Source: Geothrix sp. (GTDB taxonomy: Bacteria > Acidobacteriota > Holophagae > Holophagales > Holophagaceae). Taken from it: DNA of 64,000 bases. The notes under the pieces are model-generated. The model did no database searches. It saw nothing but the letters and a program-made list of their open reading frames with translations, and was not told where the DNA came from. Location of the stretch: NCBI GenBank assembly GCA_019449415.1, contig JAGRPP010000017.1, positions 62,001-126,000 of the forward strand. The letters are read 5' to 3'. Positions 16,774 through 28,036 of this stretch are shown here, piece by piece. The translations under genes and the position numbers were made by a program. The first letter of the stretch is position 1. Every line of letters begins with the position of its first letter.

Positions 16774-18357
16774 ATGTCCGACCCCACCCCCAGGCCCGCC
16801 GTGCCCGCCGCGAGTGGCTCCGGGGAGCGTGACCCGGCGCAGCTCGCCCAGGATCTGGCGGGCCTGGAAACCGTGATCAACCGCTCGGCGGCCGGCGCGG
16901 CGCGGACCTCGGTGAGGATCCAGACCCTGGCGCGGGAGATCGACCGGATCCTCGACAGCACCCGGAGCATCCAGGGAACTCTGGAAGGCCTGGACGCGAA
17001 CATCTCCCAGGCGGCTTCGGCGGCGGAGGAGGGCGCCGAGTCCACCCGCCTGATGGCCGACCTGACGCGCCAGGGCCGCCAGGAAAGTGACGAGGCCGTG
17101 GCCACGGTCCGCCAGCTCCAGGAACAGACGACCCTCACTTCCGAACGCCTGGAATCCCTGATGGGACACATTCTCCAGGTGAACGAAGTCTCCCAGGTGA
17201 TCGGGGAGATCGCGGACCGCACGGGGATGCTCAGCCTCAATGCGGCCATCGAGGCCGCCCATGCCGGTGCGGCAGGCCGGGGTTTCGCCGTGGTGGCCGA
17301 GGAGGTGCGGAAACTGGCGGACCGGACCTCTCGGCAGACTCAGGAAATCGGACAGCTGCTGGAATCCATCCGCCGGGACCTAGATCCGGCCCGGGAGGCC
17401 ATGGGCCGGAGCCTGGGCCTGGCTTCCGAAACCCGCGCCCAGGTGGAGGCCGTGGAGCAGCGATTCTCGGGCATCGCGGAGCTGGCGGAATCCACCGCGG
17501 GGAATGTCTCCAGCATGGCCCGCACGGCCTCGGAGGAGCATGCCGCGGCCCGGAGGCTCGTGGCGGCCTCGGGAGAGCTGCTGGATGCCACGGGCACCCT
17601 GAAGGCCGAGGCGGAAGCCGTGGCCCAGGACGCCTTCAGCGTCTCCTCGCTCACCGAGCTCGGACACCGCCACCTGGCCGCCTACGACACGGGCTCCCTG
17701 TTTCATCGCGCGCTCGATCTGGCGCGGGGCCTCACCGCCACCAGTGCGAAGATCCTCGAGATGGCCCTCGGCGACAGGCAAATCCGCCAGGAGGATCTGC
17801 TGGTGCTTGACTACCGGGAGATCCAGGGAGCGGAGATCCAGAGCCTCTCCCGCTTCTTCAATGTGCTGCATGTTCCGCCCGAGGGCTTCGCACCCCCCAA
17901 ATACCGCACCGCCTACGATGCCCTGGTGGAGCGGCCACTGCAGGAGGCCTTCGACCGCGTCCTTGAGCAGGAGCCGCGCCTCACCTTTGCCCTGATCCTC
18001 GACCTCAACAGCTACGCCCCATCCCACAACCGACGCTTCGCCCAGGACTGGACCGGCCACCCGGACAAGGACCTGGCCGGCAACCGCGTGAAGCGCTTCT
18101 TCACGGACAACCGCGTCCTGGTGCGGGGGGCGCGGCACGGCCTGGGCGAGGCGGCCGAGGCGCTCCCCGACCGGGCCAGCCGGGCGGCGTTCCAGCGGGT
18201 GGCCGACCTCGACGAGAAGGCAGCCCGCCGGGAGGACTTCCTGGTCCAGACCTACGCGCGTGACACCGGGGCCATCATCACGGTGCTCACCGTGCCGCTC
18301 CATGTCTGCGGCCAGCGCTACGGCGTGAGCCTGCTGGGCTGGTCGAGCGAGCGTTAG
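16774..18357 (+). CDS. soluble methyl-accepting chemotaxis-type receptor with C-terminal sensor domain
   Basis: 527 residues without any membrane segment. The first half is the chemoreceptor coiled coil; the tip reads [41 protein letters not shown] and would contact CheA/CheW. The second half (from about residue 290) is a ligand-binding domain with the conserved pattern [27 protein letters not shown] and [12 protein letters not shown], seen in cytosolic and membrane chemoreceptors of other phyla. Order is reversed relative to common receptors. The nearest cheA and cheW are 42 kb away in this window. Confidence 0.85.
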   Translation: MSDPTPRPAVPAASGSGERDPAQLAQDLAGLETVINRSAAGAARTSVRIQTLAREIDRILDSTRSIQGTLEGLDANISQAASAAEEGAESTRLMADLTRQGRQESDEAVATVRQLQEQTTLTSERLESLMGHILQVNEVSQVIGEIADRTGMLSLNAAIEAAHAGAAGRGFAVVAEEVRKLADRTSRQTQEIGQLLESIRRDLDPAREAMGRSLGLASETRAQVEAVEQRFSGIAELAESTAGNVSSMARTASEEHAAARRLVAASGELLDATGTLKAEAEAVAQDAFSVSSLTELGHRHLAAYDTGSLFHRALDLARGLTATSAKILEMALGDRQIRQEDLLVLDYREIQGAEIQSLSRFFNVLHVPPEGFAPPKYRTAYDALVERPLQEAFDRVLEQEPRLTFALILDLNSYAPSHNRRFAQDWTGHPDKDLAGNRVKRFFTDNRVLVRGARHGLGEAAEALPDRASRAAFQRVADLDEKAARREDFLVQTYARDTGAIITVLTVPLHVCGQRYGVSLLGWSSER

Positions 18358-19742
18358 ATCGGCTTGGCTTCGAGCTTCCGTCCCAGGGTGAACCGGCCCT
18401 GGGCCAGCTTGGCCAGGGCCCGGGCCAGGGCTTCGCGGCTGCAGGCCAATTCGGCGCTCCAGTCTTCCAGGGGTAGCTCGCCGCCCTCGGGGTGGGCCTC
18501 GGTCCAGGCCTGCCAGAGGGTCGAGAGGGCCGTCGCGTCCGGTTCCTGGCGATCCCGCCAGCTGCGCTCCTGGGGGCGCTTCGGTTCGTAAAAGGAAAGG
18601 CCCCGGAGCTTGTCGGGCAGGAAAGCCTGCTCCCGATTATAGTCGTCGTGGGAGTAGTGGTAGCCCACGCCGCGGCCGGCCTTGCGGGCGGTGGCGGTGT
18701 GGGCGTCGCGGATGGCCTCGGGAATGGGGGCGTCGTCGGCCGCCAGGGCCGCGTCCACCGCCAGCACGGTGGCATTGCTCTTGGGGGCGTTGGCCACATA
18801 GATGATGGCCTGGGCCAGGGGGATGCGGGCCTCGGGCCAGCCGATCTGCTCCACGGCGCGGCTGGCGGCTTCGCTGAGGAGGAAGGCCTGGGGATCGGCG
18901 TTGCCCACATCCTCCGCGGCGCAGACCATGAGGCGGCGCGCGATGAAGCGGGGATCCTCGCCGCCGCGGATCATGCGGCTCAGGTAGTAGAGGGCGGCGT
19001 CCGCGTCAGAGCCCCGCAGGCTCTTCTGGAAGGCGCTGGCCAGGTCGTAGTGGCCATCGGCGCGATCGAACATCATCCGGCCGCCCAGGGCCCCCTGGAG
19101 GGATTCCAGGTCCGGATCCGGCATCTCCATCCAGGTCTCCAGGCCAGACAGCGCCGAACGCAGGTCGCCACCGGCCCAGTGTGAGAGCCACTCGAAGACC
19201 TCGGCCGGTTCCGGTTCGGCGCCGCGCTCCTTCGCCCAGGCCCGCTTCAGCACCTGCTGGATGTGGACTGGTTCCAGGGGCTTCAGCGCGATGAGCTGGC
19301 AGCGGCTGCGGAGCGCCGGGTTCAGGTAGAAGGCGGGGTTTTCCGTGGTGGCGCCGATCAGGATGGCTTCGCCGCGCTCCAGGAAGGGCAGCAGGATGTC
19401 CTGCTGGGCCCGGTTGAAGCGGTGGATCTCGTCCAGGAACACCACGGGCGGAACGCTGCGGAACAGGGGCATCTCGCGGCTGTCGGCCAGGAACTTCTTC
19501 AGCTCCGCGGCGCTGCCGCTGACCCCTGAGAACTCCATGAAGCCGTGGCCCGTGGCCTCGGCCAGGATGCGGGCCAGGGTGGTCTTGCCCGTGCCCGGCG
19601 GGCCCCACATCACCATGGAGGGCAGGCGCCCCCCGGCCGTGAGCCGGGTCAGGGCGCCCTTCGGTCCCAGCAGGTGGGCCTGGCCCACCACCTCGTCGAG
19701 GGTGGCGGGGCGGAGGCGTTCGGGAAGGGGGATGTGGGACAT
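18354..19742 (-). CDS. rarA: replication-associated recombination protein A (AAA+ ATPase)
   Basis: 462 residues. RarA/MgsA family, which acts at stalled replication forks. N-terminal [16 protein letters not shown], Walker [10 protein letters not shown], Walker [17 protein letters not shown], sensor 1 GATTENPAF and an arginine finger region ALRSRC. The C-terminal part has the tetramerisation region with [19 protein letters not shown]. Overlaps the receptor gene tail to tail by 4 bases. Confidence 0.94.
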   Translation of the reverse strand: MSHIPLPERLRPATLDEVVGQAHLLGPKGALTRLTAGGRLPSMVMWGPPGTGKTTLARILAEATGHGFMEFSGVSGSAAELKKFLADSREMPLFRSVPPVVFLDEIHRFNRAQQDILLPFLERGEAILIGATTENPAFYLNPALRSRCQLIALKPLEPVHIQQVLKRAWAKERGAEPEPAEVFEWLSHWAGGDLRSALSGLETWMEMPDPDLESLQGALGGRMMFDRADGHYDLASAFQKSLRGSDADAALYYLSRMIRGGEDPRFIARRLMVCAAEDVGNADPQAFLLSEAASRAVEQIGWPEARIPLAQAIIYVANAPKSNATVLAVDAALAADDAPIPEAIRDAHTATARKAGRGVGYHYSHDDYNREQAFLPDKLRGLSFYEPKRPQERSWRDRQEPDATALSTLWQAWTEAHPEGGELPLEDWSAELACSREALARALAKLAQGRFTLGRKLEAKPI

Positions 19743-19768
19743 GGCGACCCCTCCAGCCTATCAGCGCC

Positions 19769-19779
19769 TGTGCTAGGCT
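19769..19779 (+). promoter_or_regulatory. candidate extended -10 for a leaderless AlaX transcript
   Basis: TGTGCTAGGCT ends 6 bases before the ATG at 19786, which lacks a Shine-Dalgarno. A start 7 bases after the hexamer would fall on the A of ATG. It repeats the TGTGNTAGGCT string seen at 8131. Confidence 0.35.
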
Positions 19780-19785
19780 CCCGGC

Positions 19786-20979
19786 ATGTCCACGCGCGCC
19801 TATGAACGAGACCCTTTTGCCACGGCGCTCGAGACCCGCATCCTGGCCTGCGGAGAGGAGCAGGGACGCCCCTTCGTCCTCCTGGAGGACACGGTCTTCT
19901 ACCCCGAGGGGGGCGGCCAGCCCTGCGACCTGGGCACTGTGAACGGCGTGGCCGTGGTGGAGGTCCAGAAACGCGAGGGCTCGATCCGGCACTACCTCGC
20001 GGCGGCCCTTCCGACGGGCCCTGCTTCGCTGCGGCTGGACTGGACCCGCCGCTTCGACCACATGCAGCAGCACACGGGCCAGCATCTGCTGACGGCCGTG
20101 GCCCAGGACCAGTTCAAGTGGGGTACCACGGCCTTCCACCTGGGGGCGTCGGTCTGTGACATCGAGTTGGACGCGGCCTCCATTTCGCCGCGCGACATGG
20201 AGGCCTTGGAAGAAGCTGTGGCCGCGGAGATCCGCGCCCATCGTGAAGTGACTGCCCGCTGGGTGAGCCCCGAGGCCTACGGCGCGGAAGCGGTACGCTC
20301 CCGTGGATTGCCGGAGGGGCACGCCGGCGACATCCGCCTGGTGCAGATCGCCGGGGTGGATCTCAACACCTGCGGGGGCACGCACCTGCACCACACGGGC
20401 GAGATCGAGGCCCTGAAGCTGCTGGGCACCGAAGGCATCCGGGGAGGTACGCGCCTCTACTATGTGGCCGGAAGGCGTGCCAGGCTGCGCCAGGGCGCGC
20501 AGGAAGAGCGCAATGCAAGGCTGCGGACCCTGCTCGGCGCGCCCGACGAGGAGCTCGTCGCCGCCCTCCAGATCAAGCTGGATCAGCTGCTGGCCCTGGA
20601 GCGCCGCAGCCGGAAGCTGGAGGAGGAGCTGGCCGAGTTCCAGGCTGCGGCCCTGGCCGCGAGGCCTGAGGCCCTGGTGGAGGCCCACCTCGAAGGCCGC
20701 GACATGGCCTTCCTGCAGAAGCTGGTCCGGGGCATCCTGGCGGCGGATCCCGCCAAGGCCGTGTTCCTCACGGCGGATCCGGGTGGGCAGGGCCTCTTCC
20801 TCCTGAGCGCGGGTGAACGGTCGCCGCTGGATGTGCCTTCAGCCGGCAAGGCCGTGGCGGCGATCCTCGGGGCCAAGGGCGGCGGTTCCGGCAAGAGCTT
20901 CCAGGGCAAGGCGCCGGGCCTGGCGGCCCGGGCCGAAGCCCTGGCCCACCTCCGTTCCCGGGCCGAGATGGGACAATGA
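19786..20979 (+). CDS. alanyl-tRNA editing protein, AlaX-L type with DHHA1 domain
   Basis: 397 residues. The AlaRS editing domain is seen without the catalytic synthetase: VFYPEGGGQPCD, the zinc motif HMQQHTGQHLL and the second motif CGGTHLHHTGEI. A coiled coil (residues about 225-290) leads to a DHHA1 domain with the terminal AILGAKGGGSGKSFQGKA. It would hydrolyse Ser- or Gly-charged tRNA-Ala. This layout matches AlaX-L. It lies close in front of the cysteine desulfurase gene (7 bases apart). Confidence 0.9.
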   Translation: MSTRAYERDPFATALETRILACGEEQGRPFVLLEDTVFYPEGGGQPCDLGTVNGVAVVEVQKREGSIRHYLAAALPTGPASLRLDWTRRFDHMQQHTGQHLLTAVAQDQFKWGTTAFHLGASVCDIELDAASISPRDMEALEEAVAAEIRAHREVTARWVSPEAYGAEAVRSRGLPEGHAGDIRLVQIAGVDLNTCGGTHLHHTGEIEALKLLGTEGIRGGTRLYYVAGRRARLRQGAQEERNARLRTLLGAPDEELVAALQIKLDQLLALERRSRKLEEELAEFQAAALAARPEALVEAHLEGRDMAFLQKLVRGILAADPAKAVFLTADPGGQGLFLLSAGERSPLDVPSAGKAVAAILGAKGGGSGKSFQGKAPGLAARAEALAHLRSRAEMGQ

Positions 20980-20986
20980 CGCCACC

Positions 20987-22135
20987 ATGGATCTGATCTA
21001 CCTCGACCACAACGCCACCACGCCGCTCGACCCCGAGGCTTTCGAGGCCATGCGGCCCTGGTTCACAGAGCGTTTCGGCAATGCCAGCGCGGCCTATGCC
21101 CTCGGGCACCTGTCGGATGGCGCGGTGGTGGCGGCGCGGGAGCAGGCGGCGGCCCTGGTGGGCTGCGCACCCGCGGAGATCGTGTTCACGAGCGGCGGCA
21201 CGGAAAGCCTGAACCATGCCGTCCGGGGCGTGTGGGAGGCGTTTCCCGCGAAGCGGCACCTGGTCAGCACGGCCGTGGAACACCCCGCCGTGCGGGTGCT
21301 GGCGGCCTGGTGGAAGGCCCAGGGAGGCGAAGTCGCGGAGGTGGGCGTGGACGCTGAGGGGCGCCTGGACCTGGCCGCCCTGGAGGCCGCGATCCGGCCG
21401 GATACGGCCCTGGTGGCCGTCATGGCCGCCAACAATGAATCGGGGGTGCTCTTTCCAGTGGCCGAGGCTGCGCGCCTCGCCAAGGCCAAGGGCGCCCTGT
21501 TCTTGGTGGATGCCACCCAGGCCATCGGCAAAGTGCCCGTGGCGGCGGCGGCCTGGGGGGCGGATCTACTCACGCTCAGCGGGCACAAGTTCCATGGGCC
21601 CAAGGGGACGGGCCTGCTCATGATCCGGCGGGGCGTGCGCCTGAAGCCCTTCATGCTGGGCGGCCCCCAGGAGCGGGGGCGCCGCGGCGGCACCGAGAAT
21701 GTTCCGGGGCTCGTGGGGTTGGGCAAGGCCGGGGCCCTCGCCCAGGCGCGGCTGCCGCAGATGGACGGCGTGCGGCATCTGCGCGATGCCCTGGAGACCG
21801 GCCTTTTGGACGAGATACCCGAGGTGCGCATCCATGGAAGGGGGGCGGAGCGCCTTCCCAACACCAGCCTCGTGGGGTTTGCGGGGATCGAAGGCGAGGC
21901 CCTGCAGCTGAAGCTGGCCGAGCGGGGCATCTGCGTCTCCACCGGGAGCGCCTGCAGCACGGGCATGCGGGAGCCCAGCCATGTGCTGCGCGCCATGCAG
22001 GTGCCCGGTACCTACGCGCGTGGCACGGTGCGTTTCAGCCTGGGATTGGGCACCACCGCGGCGCAGATGGCCCGGGTGGCGGACCTGCTGCCGGGTCTGG
22101 TGGCGGAGCTGCGCCAGGGTCTGGGTAGACCTTGA
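20987..22135 (+). CDS. cysteine desulfurase, NifS/IscS family
   Basis: 382 residues. Class V aminotransferase fold: YLDHNATTPLDPEAFEAM, SGGTESLNHAV, the PLP lysine Lys201 in SGHKFHGPKGTG, and the active cysteine Cys323 in STGSACSTGMREPSHVL. It takes sulfur from cysteine for Fe-S clusters or tRNA thiolation. No IscU, IscR or mnmA gene is adjacent, so which path it serves is not settled. The ATG at 20987 follows the AlaX stop by 7 bases; a longer in-frame reading would overlap AlaX. Confidence 0.92.
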   Translation: MDLIYLDHNATTPLDPEAFEAMRPWFTERFGNASAAYALGHLSDGAVVAAREQAAALVGCAPAEIVFTSGGTESLNHAVRGVWEAFPAKRHLVSTAVEHPAVRVLAAWWKAQGGEVAEVGVDAEGRLDLAALEAAIRPDTALVAVMAANNESGVLFPVAEAARLAKAKGALFLVDATQAIGKVPVAAAAWGADLLTLSGHKFHGPKGTGLLMIRRGVRLKPFMLGGPQERGRRGGTENVPGLVGLGKAGALAQARLPQMDGVRHLRDALETGLLDEIPEVRIHGRGAERLPNTSLVGFAGIEGEALQLKLAERGICVSTGSACSTGMREPSHVLRAMQVPGTYARGTVRFSLGLGTTAAQMARVADLLPGLVAELRQGLGRP

Positions 22136-22148
22136 ATTGATCGATAAA

Positions 22149-22186
22149 TTCCATGAACGACATTGAAATTTAATGATTTCATGGAA
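22149..22186. promoter_or_regulatory. AT-rich nested palindrome upstream of the repeat protein gene
   Basis: TTCCATGA (22149-22156) and TCATGGAA (22179-22186) are perfect inverted copies. Between them CATT (22161-22164) and AATG (22172-22175) are a second dyad around AAATTT. The element sits in a short AT-rich island in otherwise GC-rich DNA, 66 bases before the ATG at 22252, and looks like an operator. Confidence 0.5.
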
Positions 22187-22251
22187 CGGTCGTCGAATGC
22201 ATGATGGGGGAGTCCATTTCCCTTCCGCCTCCTTCCGACCTGGAGCGCATC

Positions 22252-23511
22252 ATGACCCTGGAACGCCTCAAGCGCTTCGCCCAAGGGTTCCTGCCCACCC
22301 CCGCCGAGGCCGCAGCCATCCGGTGGCGGACGCCGGCCGTGGTGGATCGGGGACGGATCGGAGAAGCCCGGGTGGCACTGGATCGCCACGGGCGCGGCGT
22401 ACTGCTCTGGGAGAACGCGGGCAAGCTGTGGACCATGCCCATGGGCCCTGGGGCTTCGCCTGCGCTCATGCGGCTTCCCTTCGGTGAGGGGACGACGCCG
22501 CGGCTCGCCCTGAACCCCGAGGGGCGGGGGCTTGCGATCTGGCTGGCCGACGGGGAGGATGAGCGCCAGATCCTGGGCGCCGTCCTCGGTCCCGGCGAGA
22601 GCCCGGGCCGCGGGGTGTTCCGGACGGTGGGGCGGATCCACCAGCTCCAGGTGGCCGTCGACAGGCGCGGCAATGCACTGGTGGCCTGGGTCCACGAAAG
22701 GGTGGGACAGATCGAGGTGATGGCCCATGCCTTCAACACCCGCGGGGAGGCCTGGGACGAGGAGCCGGTCCTCCTGGGGCTCCCGGGAAACCCGTCGGCT
22801 TCGCCGCAGCTGGCCGCCAACCGGCGGGAGCACGCCATGGTGGTCTGGGAAGCCCAGAACAGCGTGTTCGAGGGACTGATGGCCTGCCACTACTGGCCGG
22901 CGGATCGGATCTGGTCCGATCGTCCCGTGCCCGTCGTGGCTCATGCCGCCCGGCATCACCAGGTGGCAATGGATGACTCCGGGAACGCCCTGGCCCTCTG
23001 GGTTCACGCGCCGTACGGCCAGCGGAGCCTCCTCGAGGCCAGCTTCTACGAGGCCCTTCATGGCGAGTGGAGCGAGCCCGTGGTGCTCGCGAGCGCCCAT
23101 GTCATGTCATCCCCCCGGCTGGTCATGAACGGGGATGGCGAGGCTCTGGCCGCCTGGTCCCAGCGGGAGAACGCCGGCGTCTCGCGGCTGCTCGTGAAGG
23201 CCTTCAAGGGAAGGGGCTGGGAGCCCGGCGCGGAGTGCCTCGACCACGGCCATGAACCCGTCCAGGACTTTGCCATCGACTTGGCGGAGGATGGCCGTGC
23301 GGGGTTCGTCGTGGTGCAGCGGGGAGCCACCGGGGACCAGGTGTCCGTCCGGATCCGGGAGGATGGGTGGTCCCTTCCCAAGACGATGGGATCGGCTCCG
23401 GGTTCCGTCTGCGCCGCGCCGCGCATCGCGCTCAGTCCCCAGGGGGCCTCACTCATCTGGATCCAGGGCGAGGGCGAAGGTCGGTCCCTGGTCCTGACGG
23501 ACTCCCACTGA
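22252..23511 (+). CDS. eight-repeat, beta-propeller-like protein of unknown function
   Basis: About 419 residues. The start at 22252 has GGAG at 7 bases; the earlier in-frame ATG at 22201 has none. I do not recognise the family. The sequence carries eight copies of a short motif with spacing near 45-60 residues, for example RVALDRHGRGVLLW, RLALNPEGRGLAIW, QVAVDRRGNALVAW, QLAANRREHAMVVW, QVAMDDSGNALALW, RLVMNGDGEALAAW, AIDLAEDGRAGFVV and RIALSPQGASLIWI. That is what blades of a beta-propeller look like. There is no signal peptide, so it should be cytosolic. No catalytic motif seen. Confidence 0.7.
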   Translation: MTLERLKRFAQGFLPTPAEAAAIRWRTPAVVDRGRIGEARVALDRHGRGVLLWENAGKLWTMPMGPGASPALMRLPFGEGTTPRLALNPEGRGLAIWLADGEDERQILGAVLGPGESPGRGVFRTVGRIHQLQVAVDRRGNALVAWVHERVGQIEVMAHAFNTRGEAWDEEPVLLGLPGNPSASPQLAANRREHAMVVWEAQNSVFEGLMACHYWPADRIWSDRPVPVVAHAARHHQVAMDDSGNALALWVHAPYGQRSLLEASFYEALHGEWSEPVVLASAHVMSSPRLVMNGDGEALAAWSQRENAGVSRLLVKAFKGRGWEPGAECLDHGHEPVQDFAIDLAEDGRAGFVVVQRGATGDQVSVRIREDGWSLPKTMGSAPGSVCAAPRIALSPQGASLIWIQGEGEGRSLVLTDSH

Positions 23512-23530
23512 AGGCGGCCCGCACGAGACT

Positions 23531-24505
23531 CTAGGCGCCGAGCAGCTGCCTCGAATAGTGTTCCACGGCGTAGGGCAGCCACCGGTGGCCCGGCAGGTCG
23601 CGGCTGAGATAGCCCATGTGGCCGCCGCGGGGCTCGAAGTGGAGGTGGACCGCCGGGGAAGGCTGGGCCTCGGCGGCATGCCGCCAGGGGATGAAGGGAT
23701 CGTCCTTGGCCATGAGGATCACGGTGGGGATGGTGATCTTCGACAGGTGGGACCGGGCCGAGCACTGGTCGTAGTAGTCATCGGCATCCCGGAAGCCCGC
23801 GGCCTTCGTGGTGTAGGCGTCGTCGAACTGCCGCAGGCTCATCAGGGGGCCGGTCCGGTAGATGTCGGGGATGAGGCCGTCCTCCACACGCTGGTGGATG
23901 GCCTTGCGGCACCGTCGGATGAAGCGGAGTTCGTAGAGGCGGCTGAGGCCCCGGTGGATGGTGTCGGAGCAGGCGCCGAGGTCCACCGGCGGGTTCACCG
24001 CGATGGCGGCGTCGGGTTGGGCGGCCGGTCCTCGCAGCCCGCCGCCCAGGTTCAGGAGCAGGGCGTTGGCGGAGAGGGAATAGCCGATGGCTAGCTGCCG
24101 GAGGTCCGGATGGCGTTCGCGGGCGGCCGCGAAGGCTGCGCCCAGATCCTCGCCGGAACCGCTGTGGTAGGGCTGTTTCGCCAGGCCGCGCCCCTCGCCG
24201 CAGCCCCGATGGTTCACAGTCCAGACATGGTGGCCCAGCTTCCGGGCCAGGGCGATGGTGCGTCGGACATAGTGGGCCTGGTCGTCTCCCCCCAGGCCAT
24301 GGAAGACCAGCACCAGGGCATCGGTCTCACCCGGGTAATGCCGGCCCGTGAGCTGGTCGCCATCGGCAAGCTGGATGCGGAAGGGTTCCGAGGGATGCGT
24401 CGGCAGCTCGCCCGGCAGGTAGTTGCCTAGGATGGTCTGCAGGTGCCCGGAGGCGGCCCACCAGGGCGCGCGACAGGAGAGGGGCGGGGGGACGAGCGGG
24501 CGCAT
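23531..24505 (-). CDS. YheT-family alpha/beta hydrolase
   Basis: 324 residues. The N-terminal APWWAASGHLQTILGNYLP is typical of the YheT/ABHD1-3 group. Core motifs: VLVFHGLGGDDQAHYVR, VNHRGCGEG, nucleophile in GYSLSANALL, aspartate in MAKDDPFIP and histidine in RGGHMGYL. Likely an esterase or lipase of the cytosol or inner membrane face; substrate unknown. It runs opposite to the repeat protein and shares no obvious operon with its neighbour at 24530. Confidence 0.88.
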   Translation of the reverse strand: MRPLVPPPLSCRAPWWAASGHLQTILGNYLPGELPTHPSEPFRIQLADGDQLTGRHYPGETDALVLVFHGLGGDDQAHYVRRTIALARKLGHHVWTVNHRGCGEGRGLAKQPYHSGSGEDLGAAFAAARERHPDLRQLAIGYSLSANALLLNLGGGLRGPAAQPDAAIAVNPPVDLGACSDTIHRGLSRLYELRFIRRCRKAIHQRVEDGLIPDIYRTGPLMSLRQFDDAYTTKAAGFRDADDYYDQCSARSHLSKITIPTVILMAKDDPFIPWRHAAEAQPSPAVHLHFEPRGGHMGYLSRDLPGHRWLPYAVEHYSRQLLGA

Positions 24506-24529
24506 GACTCCAGTTTGCGCCCGGAGTCC

Positions 24530-25075
24530 TCAGTCGTTCCGCTTGAAGACGAATTTGTAGGAGAACGGGTTGTCGAGCTTCGGATGGGCGTAGGTCACCT
24601 GCAGGGCCAGGGAGTTGCCGTCCTTCCGCATCGAATAGACATGCTTCAGCGTGTAGCCATCGCCGGCGAGGGTCTGGATCATGGTGGGCCCGTCCTTGGT
24701 GAGGGTGGCCTTGAACACCACATCGTCGCTGCGTTTCCAGTCGTTTTCGGTGCCGTCGGCCGGGGTGTCGATGGGGCGCTCACGGCCCATGGTCACCGAG
24801 AAGCTGTCCCCGGCGAGGATGTCCAGCTTGTTGAAGCTGCGGCAGGCGCCCTGGAGCTTCTTCTTCCAGAAGAGCTTCATGGCGAAGTTCAGGTCCTTCA
24901 GGTGGGCATCGATCTGCTCGTCGATTTTGTCGCTCTGGGAAGCCTGAAGGGTCCACTCGCCGTCCCAGTCGACCTGGGCCTGTTTCGGGGCGGATTCCTT
25001 GGTGGGCGCCTTGGTCTTCTGGGCGACCACTGGAAGGGCCAGCAGGCAAGGCAGCAGAAAGGGCAGCAGGCGCAT
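24530..25075 (-). CDS. exported protein of unknown function
   Basis: About 181 residues. Start at 25075 chosen because GGAG lies upstream and a signal peptide follows (MRLLPFLLPCLLALPVVAQK). The mature part begins with a lysine/proline-rich linker and then one domain with WDGEWTLQASQSDKIDEQIDAHLKDLNF and later TLTKDGPTMIQTLAGDGYTLKHVYSMRKDGNSLALQV. This is a lipocalin- or META-like beta pattern, not a confident match. Periplasmic or surface location is likely. Confidence 0.65.
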   Translation of the reverse strand: MRLLPFLLPCLLALPVVAQKTKAPTKESAPKQAQVDWDGEWTLQASQSDKIDEQIDAHLKDLNFAMKLFWKKKLQGACRSFNKLDILAGDSFSVTMGRERPIDTPADGTENDWKRSDDVVFKATLTKDGPTMIQTLAGDGYTLKHVYSMRKDGNSLALQVTYAHPKLDNPFSYKFVFKRND

Positions 25076-25256
25076 GGATGCTCCGTGGAGGGATCGTTGG
25101 ATCGTACCTCCGGGAAGGGCCGCGCGGAAGCGCTCCTTGTGATTCCTGCAACAAAGCCGCGAATTGATGACCTTCCAGGAAAGATCGCGTAAGACGAGGT
25201 GTAAGCTGGGGGCAATCAGCCCAAAAACTAGGGCACTCAATTGAAGGAGTGTGGCT

Positions 25257-27509
<2,253 letters not shown>

Positions 27510-27533
27510 TCTTCAGCCTTCAGTTTTCAGTGT

Positions 27534-27555
27534 GCGGGGGCCTTCGGGCCCCCGC
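27534..27555 (+). terminator. terminator after maeB
   Basis: GCGGGGGCC, loop TTCG, GGCCCCCGC: a 9-bp stem with a stable tetraloop, 24 bases after the stop, followed by TGTTAT. Confidence 0.7.
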
Positions 27556-27592
27556 TGTTATGCTGGGATGAATTCACGGCTCGGGAGCGGCG

Positions 27593-28027
27593 TTGGCGGA
27601 TGTGCTGTGTGCCTGGTGCGGGGCTTTGGTCGGACAGAGTGCGGCTGAGCATTCCCACGGCATCTGCCAGCCTTGCTATCAGCGACTCCGGGGCGTTCCC
27701 GATCTCACCGAAGAAGAACTCGACGAGCTGCCCTTCGGCGTCATCGTGCTTTCCCGGGATGGCATCATCCGCTCGTACAACCGGGCCGAAGGTGAACTCG
27801 CCGGGCGGGCACCCGGCAGCGTACTCGGCAGGAACTTCTTCGCGGAAGTGGCCCCGTGCACTTCCGTCCAGGCCTTCGAAGGCTCCTTCCGGGCGTTCTG
27901 CGAAGGGGACGAGGTCTCCCGGACCTTCCAGTTCACCTTCCGGTTCCCGGCGGGCCCGGTGCGGGTACAGATCGTCTTCCTCCACAAACAGCCGGATGTG
28001 GCGGTGGCGATCCGGAAGCTCCCCTAG
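27593..28027 (+). CDS. PAS protein with photoactive-yellow-protein residue set and an N-terminal Cys/His cluster
   Basis: 144 residues from a TTG preceded by GGGAG at 5 bases. Residues 6-28 hold CAWC, His20, His22 and CQPC, a likely zinc site. Residues 45-144 form a PAS domain that aligns without gaps, at a constant offset of 20, to what I recall of Halorhodospira PYP over PYP residues 42-98. The chromophore residues are kept: Tyr62 (PYP Tyr42), Glu66 (Glu46), Arg72 (Arg52) and Cys89 (Cys69) in FFAEVAPCT. Thr50 is Ala70. It could bind p-coumarate and sense blue light, or be a sulfur/redox PAS relative. No tyrosine ammonia-lyase or coumaryl-CoA ligase gene is in the window. Confidence 0.75.
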   Translation: MADVLCAWCGALVGQSAAEHSHGICQPCYQRLRGVPDLTEEELDELPFGVIVLSRDGIIRSYNRAEGELAGRAPGSVLGRNFFAEVAPCTSVQAFEGSFRAFCEGDEVSRTFQFTFRFPAGPVRVQIVFLHKQPDVAVAIRKLP

Positions 28028-28036
28028 CGGGCCGGC

